Source of the DNA: Agromyces aurantiacus
GTDB lineage: Bacteria; Actinomycetota; Actinomycetes; Actinomycetales; Microbacteriaceae
DNA: 64,000 nt
Direction of reading: 5' to 3'
Assembly (NCBI RefSeq): GCF_016907355.1
Contig: NZ_JAFBBW010000001.1
Coordinates: 2,232,001 to 2,296,000, forward strand
Below the pieces are notes generated by a model. It searched no databases and was not told where the DNA came from. It saw nothing but the letters and a program-made list of their open reading frames with translations. Positions within the stretch are counted from its first letter, which is position 1. Each line of letters starts with the position of its first letter. Both the position numbers and the translations under genes were made by a program. Shown here piece after piece: positions 30,935-38,372 of the stretch.

Positions 30935-31093
30935 GCCCGGCGGCGTGCGCATCCGAGCAGCGCGCCGCGCCATCCACAGGGCCTGCGGATCGGGCTCTCG
31001 TAGACTATGTTCGGAGAATCCCGCCCAGCAGCCCCGCGCACTCCCGTGCGGAGGCAGGCTCCCCGTTCCACGAACAGCGAGGTACAGCACGAC

Positions 31094-32335
31094 GTGTCCG
31101 ACTCATCGCGCGGAACCGCCGACCACGATGCTGAGCGTCCGCTCCGCATCCTGATCGGCGCCGACACCTTCGCGCCCGACGTCAACGGCGCCGCCCGCTT
31201 CGCCGAGCGCCTCGCCGCGGGCCTCGTCGAACGAGGGCACGAGGTGCACGTCATGGCACCGGCCGCGAGCCGGAAGCACGGCACGTGGAAGGAGGTGCAC
31301 GAGGGTCAGGAGATCACCGCGCACCGACTCTACAGTTGGCGCTGGTACCCGCATGACTGGCTGCGCTTCGCGCTGCCGTGGCGCATCAAGCAGAACTCGG
31401 CGCGCGTGCTCGACCAGGTGAAGCCCGACGTCGTGCACTTCCAGTCGCACATCGTCGTGGGCCGCGGGCTCTCGATCGAGGCCGAGAAGCGCGGCATCCG
31501 CATCATCGGCACCAACCACTTCATGCCCGAGAACATGCTCGAGTTCACGCTGATCCCCAAGGCGTGGCAGGACTGGGCCGTCGGGCTCGCGTGGAAGGCC
31601 GCACGACGCACGTTCGGGCGCGCCGAGTCGGTCACCACGCCCACGCGCCGCGCCGCCGACTTCCTCGAGCGCTACACCGGACTGCGCGGCGTGCACGCGA
31701 TCTCGTGCGGCATCGACGCGCACAAGTACTTCCCGAACTGGCAGCCCCGCACCGAGAACCGCATCATCTTCGTCGGCCGGGTCACCGGTGAGAAGCACAT
31801 CGACGTGCTGCTGCGCGCGGTCACCCTGCTTCCGCCCGAGCTCGACGTGAAGGTCGAGATCGTCGGCGGCGGCGACCAGAAGCGCAACCTCGAGCACATG
31901 GCCGTCGACCTCGGCATCGCCGACCGGGTCACCTTCACCGGCTACGTCACCGACGAGGAGCTGCGCGAGGCGTACCACCGGGCCTCGGTGCTCGCGATGC
32001 CCTCGATCGCCGAGCTCCAGAGCATCGTGACCATGGAGGCGATGGCCTCGGCGCTGCCCGTTGTCGCCGCCAACGCGATGGCCCTGCCGCACCTCGTGCA
32101 CGACGGCGAGAACGGCTACCTCTTCGAACCCGGCAGCGCCGAAGACCTGGCGGCGAAGCTCCGCCTCGTGCTCGAAGCCCCGGCCGACGAGTACAACGCG
32201 ATGAAGTCGCGGTCGCTCAAGCGCATCAAGGCCCACGACATCACCCGCACGCTCGACACCTTCGAGAGTCTGTATCGTGGTGAGCGCGTGACCGATCCGG
32301 TCACCGAGTCGATCCCGGTCATCGTTCCCGACTGA
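31094..32335 (+). CDS. GT4-family glycosyltransferase
   Basis: GT-B fold glycosyltransferase of 413 residues. The N-terminal acceptor domain begins LRILIGADTFAPDVNGAARF, and the C-terminal donor domain has NRIIFVGRVTGEKHIDVLLRA and the E-x7-E retaining motif in AELQSIVTMEAM. Relatives transfer mannose or other sugars to lipid carriers or small thiols; the acceptor is not clear here. A TAGACT (31001-31006) is the likely -10, so the ATG overlapping it (31007) would not be in the transcript; GTG 31094 behind GAGG is preferred. Confidence 0.87.
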   Translation: MSDSSRGTADHDAERPLRILIGADTFAPDVNGAARFAERLAAGLVERGHEVHVMAPAASRKHGTWKEVHEGQEITAHRLYSWRWYPHDWLRFALPWRIKQNSARVLDQVKPDVVHFQSHIVVGRGLSIEAEKRGIRIIGTNHFMPENMLEFTLIPKAWQDWAVGLAWKAARRTFGRAESVTTPTRRAADFLERYTGLRGVHAISCGIDAHKYFPNWQPRTENRIIFVGRVTGEKHIDVLLRAVTLLPPELDVKVEIVGGGDQKRNLEHMAVDLGIADRVTFTGYVTDEELREAYHRASVLAMPSIAELQSIVTMEAMASALPVVAANAMALPHLVHDGENGYLFEPGSAEDLAAKLRLVLEAPADEYNAMKSRSLKRIKAHDITRTLDTFESLYRGERVTDPVTESIPVIVPD

Positions 32336-32345
32336 GATCGCTCCA

Positions 32346-32419
32346 GGGGCGGTAGCTCAGCCGGTCAGAGCAGTGGACTCATAATCCATCGGTCACGGGT
32401 TCAAGTCCCGTCCGCCCTA
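32346..32419 (+). tRNA. tRNA-Met (CAT)
   Basis: Cloverleaf of 74 nt starting only 10 nt after the glycosyltransferase stop, with no promoter of its own seen. The acceptor stem GGGGCGG pairs with CCGCCCT (one G-T), discriminator A32419. Anticodon stem GTGGA/TCCAT encloses CTCATAA, anticodon CAT. It looks like elongator Met; a lysidine-modified Ile tRNA cannot be fully excluded. Its 3' half is the left copy of the attachment repeat. Confidence 0.93.
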
Positions 32420-32420
32420 C
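32384..32420 (+). repeat. Attachment-site repeat, left copy (tRNA-Met 3' end)
   Basis: Thirty-seven bases covering the 3' strand of the anticodon stem, variable loop, T arm, acceptor strand and one base beyond the tRNA. Identical to 34066-34102. Outside the repeat the sequences differ on both sides, which marks the boundaries of recombination. Confidence 0.85.
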
Positions 32421-32473
32421 CGTAATTCAACTTGATCAGGGTTTCTTGCCTCTAAGTGGAGGGCAGGGACTTG

Positions 32474-32788
32474 ATGTCGTCAACGTTGATCCAACGTCCA
32501 TTCGTTCGCGCGCCGAAATGGGCGTGCATGGTCAGGGTCGTCGACCGTACTCGACCGAGTTGGGTTCGCCTCGAACACCTTGGTGATACGAACAGCGAAC
32601 GCCACTTCCGGCTCAGCCTCGAGCCCACGTCGACCACGAGCGAGCTCGCCGACTACCTCGGCGTGCATGTGCAGGCCACCTGCGACATGCGTACCGACGG
32701 ACGGGGCCGCCCGAAGTTCATCCACCTCGCCGACGTGTGGCTCGACGACCCCGACAGATCCCTCGTGCATGCCGGCTGGCGGGCATAG
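32474..32788 (+). CDS. Hypothetical protein in the tRNA-Met element
   Basis: A 104-residue soluble protein that I do not recognise. It has alternating strand-like segments (MVRVVDRT, RHFRLSLEP, VHVQATCDM, FIHLADVWL) and one helix-like ELADYLGV, suggesting a small beta-rich fold. ATG 32474 is chosen over GTG 32456 because an AGGGCAGGG stretch precedes it at the right spacing. It starts 54 nt after tRNA-Met and could be read through from it. The stop overlaps the -10-like element of the next gene. Confidence 0.5.
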   Translation: MSSTLIQRPFVRAPKWACMVRVVDRTRPSWVRLEHLGDTNSERHFRLSLEPTSTTSELADYLGVHVQATCDMRTDGRGRPKFIHLADVWLDDPDRSLVHAGWRA

Positions 32789-32818
32789 TCTGGTCGAGTT
32801 CCGACGAGGGGGTCTCGA

Positions 32819-33631
32819 ATGCTCAACGGCGAAGAACTCTGGCTCTCATACGATTCCGCGTCCGGCGCGTCGACCACGGGCCGCTTGGCCCCCGACGGCA
32901 CCGTGTCCAAACTCAGGGACTTTCCACTCGACCCGTCGTGGAACCTCATCCTTCCCGCCGACGACGGGATGACGCTGTTCTATCGGGGATCCGATGACCA
33001 CGTGAGCACCGGCCGATTCGGGCCGGACGGCAGTTTCACCGACCTCGTCACGAGCTCGCTGGGGATCCCTTTCCATCGGGTGACCGTGTTGTCGAACGGA
33101 TTCGTGATGTGGAACACGACGGTCTCGGAGCACGGCGAGTACCGCAGCGCGAGTGCCATCGGTCGCGTGTTCGACGACGGCCGGCACGAGTTCATCAGCG
33201 AGCGCTTCCCGCTCGACTTCTGGACGCACATCGTTCACGTCGGCGAGAACCGGATCCTCTTCTACAATGCTCAAGCGGGGCTGGCAGCAACCGGAGTGGT
33301 CACCGGCGACGGCGGCTATCACGACTTCGGCAACAGCTTCCACTTCGATCCTTGGACGCAGATCGAGTCGGTCGGCGACGGCAAGGTGCTGTTCTACAAC
33401 TACGAGACCGGCCTGTTCGCGTCCGGTGCGGTAAGTGCCGACGGAGGATTCGTCGATCTCTTCTCGGAGCAGGTCGGGAGCGTGAGCTTCCTACCGACGT
33501 CGCGAGGACGGTATGTCCTCTTCCGGTCCGCGGACACCTTGGCGACGCGGCTGGATGACGGCGGCGTCTTTACCGACACCGTCGTCGTCCGCGGGCTGCC
33601 CGAGGGGCGCCGCACTGCGTTCGTCCGCTGA
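32819..33631 (+). CDS. Repeat-containing (beta-propeller-like) protein in the tRNA-Met element
   Basis: A 270-residue protein made of about five or six repeats of 40-48 residues. The clearest units share the pattern W-x2-I-x-V-G-x-KVLFYN-x4-G-x3-G-V-x3-G-x-F-x-D; examples are WTHIVHVGENRILFYN, WTQIESVGDGKVLFYNYETG and LPADDGMTLFYRGSDD. This looks like a tachylectin/tectonin-type or similar small propeller, often sugar- or surface-binding, but the family is not certain. There is no signal peptide. A TAGTCT (32787-32792) may be its promoter. ATG 32819 is the natural start. Confidence 0.6.
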   Translation: MLNGEELWLSYDSASGASTTGRLAPDGTVSKLRDFPLDPSWNLILPADDGMTLFYRGSDDHVSTGRFGPDGSFTDLVTSSLGIPFHRVTVLSNGFVMWNTTVSEHGEYRSASAIGRVFDDGRHEFISERFPLDFWTHIVHVGENRILFYNAQAGLAATGVVTGDGGYHDFGNSFHFDPWTQIESVGDGKVLFYNYETGLFASGAVSADGGFVDLFSEQVGSVSFLPTSRGRYVLFRSADTLATRLDDGGVFTDTVVVRGLPEGRRTAFVR

Positions 33632-33658
33632 CTTCAACACCCGAGGGCCCGCCGCAGT

Positions 33659-33911
33659 ACCCAGGACGTCGCCGACGACCTTGAACGGCACGCCATCCGA
33701 GGGATGCTCGCGCACGGACTCAACGCCTCAGTGCACTCCGACGCCCCCGACATACTTCGACGACAACATCGGCGCGATTATCGAGCGATGCGGCGTGACG
33801 AGCGATGAGTTCGCCCACCTTGCACGCAATTCCGTCGACTCTTCCTTTCTTGATGCCGAAGGGAGATCTCTGAACCGGGACCTTCGTCACTTGGTCCGCG
33901 CACGCGCTTAT
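33659..33911 (+). pseudogene. Adenosine deaminase C-terminal fragment, frameshifted
   Basis: Two adjoining frames together spell the C-terminal quarter of an adenosine deaminase. Frame one (33659-33748) reads DDLERHAIRGMLAHGLNASV then HSDAP, the part holding the catalytic SDDP-like motif (here SDAP). The other frame (from 33750) continues TYFDDNIGAII and then FAHLARNSVDSSFLDAEG, the family's LARNSI..SFL motif. Removing one C from the run at 33744-33748 joins them. The 5' three quarters of the gene and a proper stop are absent, so it is a remnant even if the frameshift were a sequencing error. Confidence 0.75.
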
Positions 33912-34065
33912 CCAACACTTTTGACCCAAGACGTCTCGAGAACGGTCGAGATCGACGGGAGGCATCGAGAAACGACAGCGACGATCGCGGCAAGGAATCC
34001 TGATCGGGCCGAGATTGTTCGAGGCAGCCCGGCTCGAGCCGAGACGGCGACCTCGGGTCGAGGAG
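33912..34065. other. Non-coding stretch before the right attachment repeat
   Basis: About 150 bp of lower-GC sequence that continues the deaminase frame without recognisable protein similarity. I see no gene, RNA or promoter here. It probably is sequence joined to the truncated deaminase when the element was rearranged. Confidence 0.5.
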
Positions 34066-34102
34066 ATCCATCGGTCACGGGTTCAAGTCCCGTCCGCCCT
34101 AC
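34066..34102 (+). repeat. Attachment-site repeat, right copy
   Basis: Exact 37-bp copy of the tRNA-Met 3' end (32384-32420) with no 5' tRNA half attached, hence not a functional tRNA. The flank downstream (34103-34257) carries no gene; a TAGACA at 34233-34238 is a possible -10 for the regulator that follows. Confidence 0.85.
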
Positions 34103-34257
34103 GACCGCCGGACTCGTCGAGCGAGCGGAGCGGCGTCTGCTCGGGCCCCGTCTGCTGTTGCCAGATCGGGCGCGCACCAGTGCGCTCACGACAGACTCCC
34201 TTGGGCGGGCGTTCGAGTCGGTTCGGCGAAGTCTAGACATCTGGCGCTGTTGCGTGG

Positions 34258-37032
34258 ATGCTCAACACTGTGAGCGCGACCTTCGGTCAACACCTCGTGG
34301 GGCGAGACCAGGAGTTGGGATTTCTGTTCGGTCACCTTCGCGAGGTCGAATTCCGAGGTCGTGCAGTCGGGCTGCTGGGAGAGCCGGGCGTGGGCAAGAG
34401 TGCCCTGCTGGATCATGTGCTCGTTCACGCAGAATCTCATGGCTTCACGGTTCTGACCGCTCGCGCCAGTCAAGCCGAGACCGCGTTCCCGTTCGCAGGA
34501 CTTCATCAGCTGCTTCGGCCGTTGTTGCCCTCTGCCGACCGGCTGCCGGTCAACCAACGCGACGCCCTCTTGGCCTGCTTCGCCATGACCGACTCGAACG
34601 CCACCAATCCGTTCTTCACGTCGCTGGCTGTCCTGGAGCTCGTCGTCGAAGCGGCACGACGCGCGCCAGTCCTGCTCGCGGTCGACGACCTGCACTGGAT
34701 GGATCAGCCGTCTATCGATGTGGTCGGTTTCGTCGCTCGCCGGATCGCCAACGAGCGAGTCGTCCTGCTGTGCACGTCGCGCCCACGGCCCCTTCCGTTC
34801 GCAGATCACCGAACCGTTGAGTGGCTGGAACTGGCGGGCATCGATACCGCATCCTCGGCAGCCTTATTGGAGGCTCGCGCGCCCCAGCTCTCCTGGTCGG
34901 CGAGAGATCGCGTCCTACGGCAGGCTCATGGGAACCCACTGGCATTGCTCGAGTTCGCCACCGCCTTGGAATCGGGGCGCAATGCCTGGAGCGACGGGGA
35001 CGAGGATCTCCCGATGACCACGCGCCTGGAGCGGGCGTTCGCAGTGCGAGTGGAGCATCTTGACGCCCCGGTACGTGCGGTCCTCGCGATCGCTGCCATC
35101 GACGATGGTGACAGCATCAGCGATCTGCTGGCGGCCGCATCTCGGTTGTACGGTTCCTCGATCGGGCCTCCGATGGCGCAGCCCGCATTCGATCAGGGAC
35201 TGTTGGTTCCGACCGGCGATAGGTACCGGATCGCGCATCCGCTGATCGGTTCAGCCCTCCGACAGTCCAGCTCCCTGGCGGCACGGCGAGAGGCGCACGC
35301 GGCACTCGCGGAAGTCCTCGGCGATCATCCGGATCGGGCGACCTGGCATCGTGCCTCGTCGATGTCGGAGCGAGATGAGCAGGTCGCCGCCGACCTGGAA
35401 CAAGCGGCTGGACGCGCCCGACGCCGAGGTGCCGTCGCCTCTGCTGCCGCTTGGCTCGAGCGCGCGGCGGCCCTGAGTCCAGATCCCGCATCTCAAGCCA
35501 CGCGGCTGCTCAGTGCCGCTGAACTCAGTTTCCAACTCGGCCGATTCAACGAAGTCGAACGCATCAAGGGGCAGGTCGCCCAGATGACGCTGCAGACACG
35601 TGATCGGTCGAGGCTGTTGTGGCTCGAAGGTGTGTTCCACGACGGTTCCACGGGTGAGCCGGCTGAAGTACGACGCTTGGTGGACATGGCGGCGGATGCC
35701 ACCGCGTCGAACGACTCCGACCTTGCGATGCAACTCCTGGTCGGAGCCGCCCGCCGAGTGTGGTGGCGTGACCCGGGCAAAATCCTCCGCCATCAGATCG
35801 TCCTCGCTGCCGAGCGTGTGGGAGTACCTGCGAATGATCCGCGCCTCCTCGCCATCTACGCGCTCGCGGAGTCCCACGAGTACAGCCAGATGGTCTTCGA
35901 TCACCTCGAGCGCTGGATCTCGGACGCCGATGTGCGACCAGAACTGGCCGGCTTGCTCGGAATCGCCGCGTTCTGCACGGGGGACTTCCCTCGCGCTCTG
36001 ACCTTCCTCTCCACGCCGATCGAAGCACTCCGTACGCAGGGCCGGCTGAGCCTGCTCGCCGAAGCGCTGGCCATCAGGGCCTGGGCTGAGATCTACCTCG
36101 GGATCTTCGAGGTTGCCCGGTCCGCTGATGAGGCGGTGCGTCTGGCGGACGAGACCGGTCAATCGACATGGGCTGCCACGGCCCGGATCGCGGTCGCGTT
36201 CGACCATGCCGTCAGGGGTGGACACGAGGCAGACCACGACCTGTTGACCCAGGCACAACTCGTCGCGCTGCGCACGCCGAATGCATCATCTTCGCTGCTC
36301 GCCGGCGTCCAGCTCGCCAGGGGAGTCGCCGAGCTCGGCATCGACCACCACGAGCAGGCCTACAGGGAACTCCGCCGCGTGTTCGACCCGGCCGATCCTG
36401 CCTTCCAACGAGCACAACAAGTGTGGACCTTGAGCTACCTCGCTGACGCAGCGGTTCATACGGGTCAAGAAGCTGAGGCGCGCACGATCCTGGGATCCAT
36501 GGAGCGTCTGGCCGGGGCCTCTCCTGCGGCGGGGGCGACGATCGCGTTGGAGTACTCACGAGCAGTGTTGGCAGAGAACACGAGCGCCGAGACGCTCTTC
36601 GAGGGCGCGCTGCACGGCGCAGGTCGCAAGCTCCCTTGGCATCGCGCCCGGGTGGAACTGGCCTATGGGTCATGGTTGCGCCGTCATCGACGAGTCATCG
36701 AGTCCCGTGTGCCGCTGCGCGCGGCACGGGACGACTTCCACGCCGTCGGAGCCCGAACCTGGGCTGCGCGAGCCAATGCCGAGCTGCGCGCGACCGGAGA
36801 GCGAGGCTGGCAGCCCAGTCCTGCCCCACGGGAGCTGCTCTCGCCGCAAGAAGCCCAAATCGCCGACCTCGCCGCTCAAGGCCTCTCCAACCGCGAGATC
36901 GGCGAACGGCTCTTCCTGTCGCACCGCACGGTCGGCTCTCACCTCTACAGAATCTTTCCGAAGATGGGAGTCACCTCGCGCAGCCAGTTGGCTGGCGCCC
37001 TCACCGACGCCGGTGATGATTCCCGAGAGTGA
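34258..37032 (+). CDS. Large ATP-binding LuxR-family (LAL) transcriptional regulator
   Basis: A 924-residue LAL-type regulator. The N-terminal AAA-like module has LVGRDQELGFL, Walker A GEPGVGKS (41-48) and Walker B LLAVDDLHWMD. The long middle is helical, TPR-like. The C-terminal LuxR helix-turn-helix lies at about 860-920 (LAAQGLSNREIGERL, HRTVGSHLYRIFPKMGV). Codon use is less GC-biased than in the neighbours, including a TTA at codon 203 and several TTG, CAA and AGA codons, suggesting transfer. ATG 34258 has no good ribosome site; GTG 34270 is an alternative. Likely controls the genes downstream (inference). Confidence 0.9.
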   Translation: MLNTVSATFGQHLVGRDQELGFLFGHLREVEFRGRAVGLLGEPGVGKSALLDHVLVHAESHGFTVLTARASQAETAFPFAGLHQLLRPLLPSADRLPVNQRDALLACFAMTDSNATNPFFTSLAVLELVVEAARRAPVLLAVDDLHWMDQPSIDVVGFVARRIANERVVLLCTSRPRPLPFADHRTVEWLELAGIDTASSAALLEARAPQLSWSARDRVLRQAHGNPLALLEFATALESGRNAWSDGDEDLPMTTRLERAFAVRVEHLDAPVRAVLAIAAIDDGDSISDLLAAASRLYGSSIGPPMAQPAFDQGLLVPTGDRYRIAHPLIGSALRQSSSLAARREAHAALAEVLGDHPDRATWHRASSMSERDEQVAADLEQAAGRARRRGAVASAAAWLERAAALSPDPASQATRLLSAAELSFQLGRFNEVERIKGQVAQMTLQTRDRSRLLWLEGVFHDGSTGEPAEVRRLVDMAADATASNDSDLAMQLLVGAARRVWWRDPGKILRHQIVLAAERVGVPANDPRLLAIYALAESHEYSQMVFDHLERWISDADVRPELAGLLGIAAFCTGDFPRALTFLSTPIEALRTQGRLSLLAEALAIRAWAEIYLGIFEVARSADEAVRLADETGQSTWAATARIAVAFDHAVRGGHEADHDLLTQAQLVALRTPNASSSLLAGVQLARGVAELGIDHHEQAYRELRRVFDPADPAFQRAQQVWTLSYLADAAVHTGQEAEARTILGSMERLAGASPAAGATIALEYSRAVLAENTSAETLFEGALHGAGRKLPWHRARVELAYGSWLRRHRRVIESRVPLRAARDDFHAVGARTWAARANAELRATGERGWQPSPAPRELLSPQEAQIADLAAQGLSNREIGERLFLSHRTVGSHLYRIFPKMGVTSRSQLAGALTDAGDDSRE

Positions 37033-37115
37033 CGAAGCTCGCTCTCGGAAACGGAGGGGTGAGGCCGACCGAAGGTGGTGCCGATTCGTACCGGCCGGAG
37101 CGGGTAGCACCTCCG

Positions 37116-37583
37116 CTACGCAGTTGGGGATCGCCCGCCGGATTGGGCGTTCAGCCACGTCGCTGCGGCCCACGTGAGGAAGGGCATCACCAGCCACGTC
37201 ATGAGCGGGACCACACACGCCGTCAGTATCAACGACCGCACGATGACATGGAGATCCTGGATAAGCGGTCCGGCGATCGCGAGGATCACGGTGATCAGCG
37301 GAAAGATGCCGAGCCACGTCAACAGCGCCAGTTTGTACCTGGGCGGAGGGTGGACGGGAGAAGCGCAGCTGCTGAAATGCAGTCGGACCTCGTACTCGAC
37401 TGGAGCGGCATCGTTCGCGAGCACACTGGCGTCGACCCAGCCCGGGATGGCGGCAGCCTCGCTGAGAAGCTCGGCGAACTCGGCGTCACATTCCCGCGCT
37501 CGTCCCGGATGCGCTCTCCGACGAATGGTCAACGTCGACCGAGTCGACGCGCGGGCGGCGTCGCCGAGCTCTCGCCCTTTCAT
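37116..37583 (-). CDS. ABM-like protein with C-terminal membrane anchor, internally shortened
   Basis: A 155-residue protein. The N-terminal part resembles an antibiotic-biosynthesis-monooxygenase (ABM) ferredoxin-like domain (RAHPGRARECDAEFAELLSE, IPGWVDASVL, VEYEVRLHF). The C-terminal part PPPRYKLALLTWLGIFPL plus a second hydrophobic segment ending PLMTWLVMPFLTW is the two-helix membrane anchor found on one ABM subgroup. In that subgroup a longer ABM domain separates the two; here strand YEVRLHF is followed within about 10 residues by PPPRYK, so the second half of the domain appears missing. ATG 37583 overlaps the upstream gene (ATGA). Confidence 0.65.
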   Translation of the reverse strand: MKGRELGDAARASTRSTLTIRRRAHPGRARECDAEFAELLSEAAAIPGWVDASVLANDAAPVEYEVRLHFSSCASPVHPPPRYKLALLTWLGIFPLITVILAIAGPLIQDLHVIVRSLILTACVVPLMTWLVMPFLTWAAATWLNAQSGGRSPTA

Positions 37584-38020
37584 CGCCCGACGAACCTTCG
37601 ACCAGAGAGGTCGGCGACGGGGGTGAGCTCCTCGGCGTGCCGGTGCAGGATCCTCCAGGCCCCCTCCTCGCGGCGGTACACCTGAGTTGCCCGCAGCGTC
37701 ATCTGCTGCTCGGCGGCCCGGTTGGTGTACTCCTCGAGCTCGACGCTGAAGGCGAGGTCCCCGTGCGCTTGGACGATGAGCATGTGGGGAACGTAGGTGT
37801 CGAATGTCACCTGTGCTGAAACCCACATCAGCAGGTTCGCGACCTGCTCGTATCCGATGTGGTGGCCTCCGACGGCCGCCATGATCGAGGCATCCGGGGA
37901 ATGCGACCACAGCCGGAGGAAGGCTTCCGTCTCGCTGCGTGTGGCGTGGCCCTCGAGTCTTCCGTGCAGATCGACGAGGAACTCCTGAAGGTCTGCAGGT
38001 GCTGCGGTCATCGTGGTCAT
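37580..38020 (-). CDS. NTF2-like (SnoaL-type) protein
   Basis: A 146-residue cone-fold protein of the NTF2/SnoaL/DUF4440 type: helices with HATRSETEAFLRLWSHSP, then strands HMLIVQAHGDLAFSVELEEY, MTLRATQVYRREEGAWRILHRHAE. Such proteins are small enzymes or binding domains; no catalytic set is evident. ATG 38020 follows GGAG; the frame is open 32 codons further but those lack domain similarity. A minus-strand TACGCT (38050-38045) is a likely -10. It is translationally coupled to the ABM-like gene. Confidence 0.75.
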   Translation of the reverse strand: MTTMTAAPADLQEFLVDLHGRLEGHATRSETEAFLRLWSHSPDASIMAAVGGHHIGYEQVANLLMWVSAQVTFDTYVPHMLIVQAHGDLAFSVELEEYTNRAAEQQMTLRATQVYRREEGAWRILHRHAEELTPVADLSGRRFVGR

Positions 38021-38073
38021 GGTCTGCTCCAATCCTTCGAGGGCAGCGTAGGACGACGGGGATCCCGGCGACT

Positions 38074-38089
38074 TCAGTCGGATGACTGA
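38074..38089. promoter_or_regulatory. Candidate operator palindrome
   Basis: Perfect inverted repeat TCAGTC-GGAT-GACTGA. It lies 54 bp upstream of the NTF2-like start and covers the -35 region of its predicted promoter (minus-strand -10 TACGCT, 38050-38045). A dyad of this size suits a dimeric regulator; the nearby LAL regulator is one candidate. Confidence 0.4.
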
Positions 38090-38372
38090 GCGTTCGCAGA
38101 CCCGGAGCATCGGCATTCCCCGGTCAACGGAACAGCTCGAGTTCCGAGGAGCCGGTGATGCCGATTCCCGAACGCTTCCTCAGAGGCGGACCCGGGGCCG
38201 GCCGCCGGAATGGTGTGGCCGCAACGGCCCTCACTTCGAAGAACAGTCACACGTTGGGTCATCCTGCTGAAGCAGTCGACGACGCCTCGCGGCAGTTTGG
38301 GAACGGACCCCGTGACCGCAGCGACAGCGTCCGGTCACGCCATCCCCACCAAGGAGTTCAAGGAGTCGCATC
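38090..38372. other. Intergenic region between divergent NTF2-like and hydrolase genes
   Basis: With the part up to 38021 this makes a gap of about 350 bp between divergent genes. I see no credible gene: the open frames have no domain or ribosome site. It should hold the hydrolase promoter, but no -10/-35 pair stands out. An AAGGAG lies just before the hydrolase ATG. Confidence 0.5.

Larger units (their letters stand above)
32384..34102. mobile_element. Integrated element at tRNA-Met, integrase-less remnant
   Basis: The stretch between two 37-bp perfect direct repeats (32384-32420 and 34066-34102), spaced 1,682 bp. The left copy is the 3' end of tRNA-Met and the right copy stands alone, as left by site-specific integration at a tRNA gene. 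Contents: an unknown 104-residue protein, a repeat-built 270-residue protein and a frameshifted fragment of an adenosine deaminase. No integrase, excisionase or transposase is present, so it is either a deleted element or one mobilised in trans. Confidence 0.75.

Noticed and set aside
34066..34102. Second tRNA-Met gene
   Set aside because: Only the 3' half is present; there is no acceptor 5' strand, D arm or anticodon loop upstream. It is an attachment-site copy.
33513..34820. Long plus-strand ORF of 435 codons
   Set aside because: It runs through the 3' end of the repeat protein gene, the deaminase remnant, the attachment repeat and the start of the LAL regulator. Only its deaminase section resembles a protein; the rest is a chance open frame.
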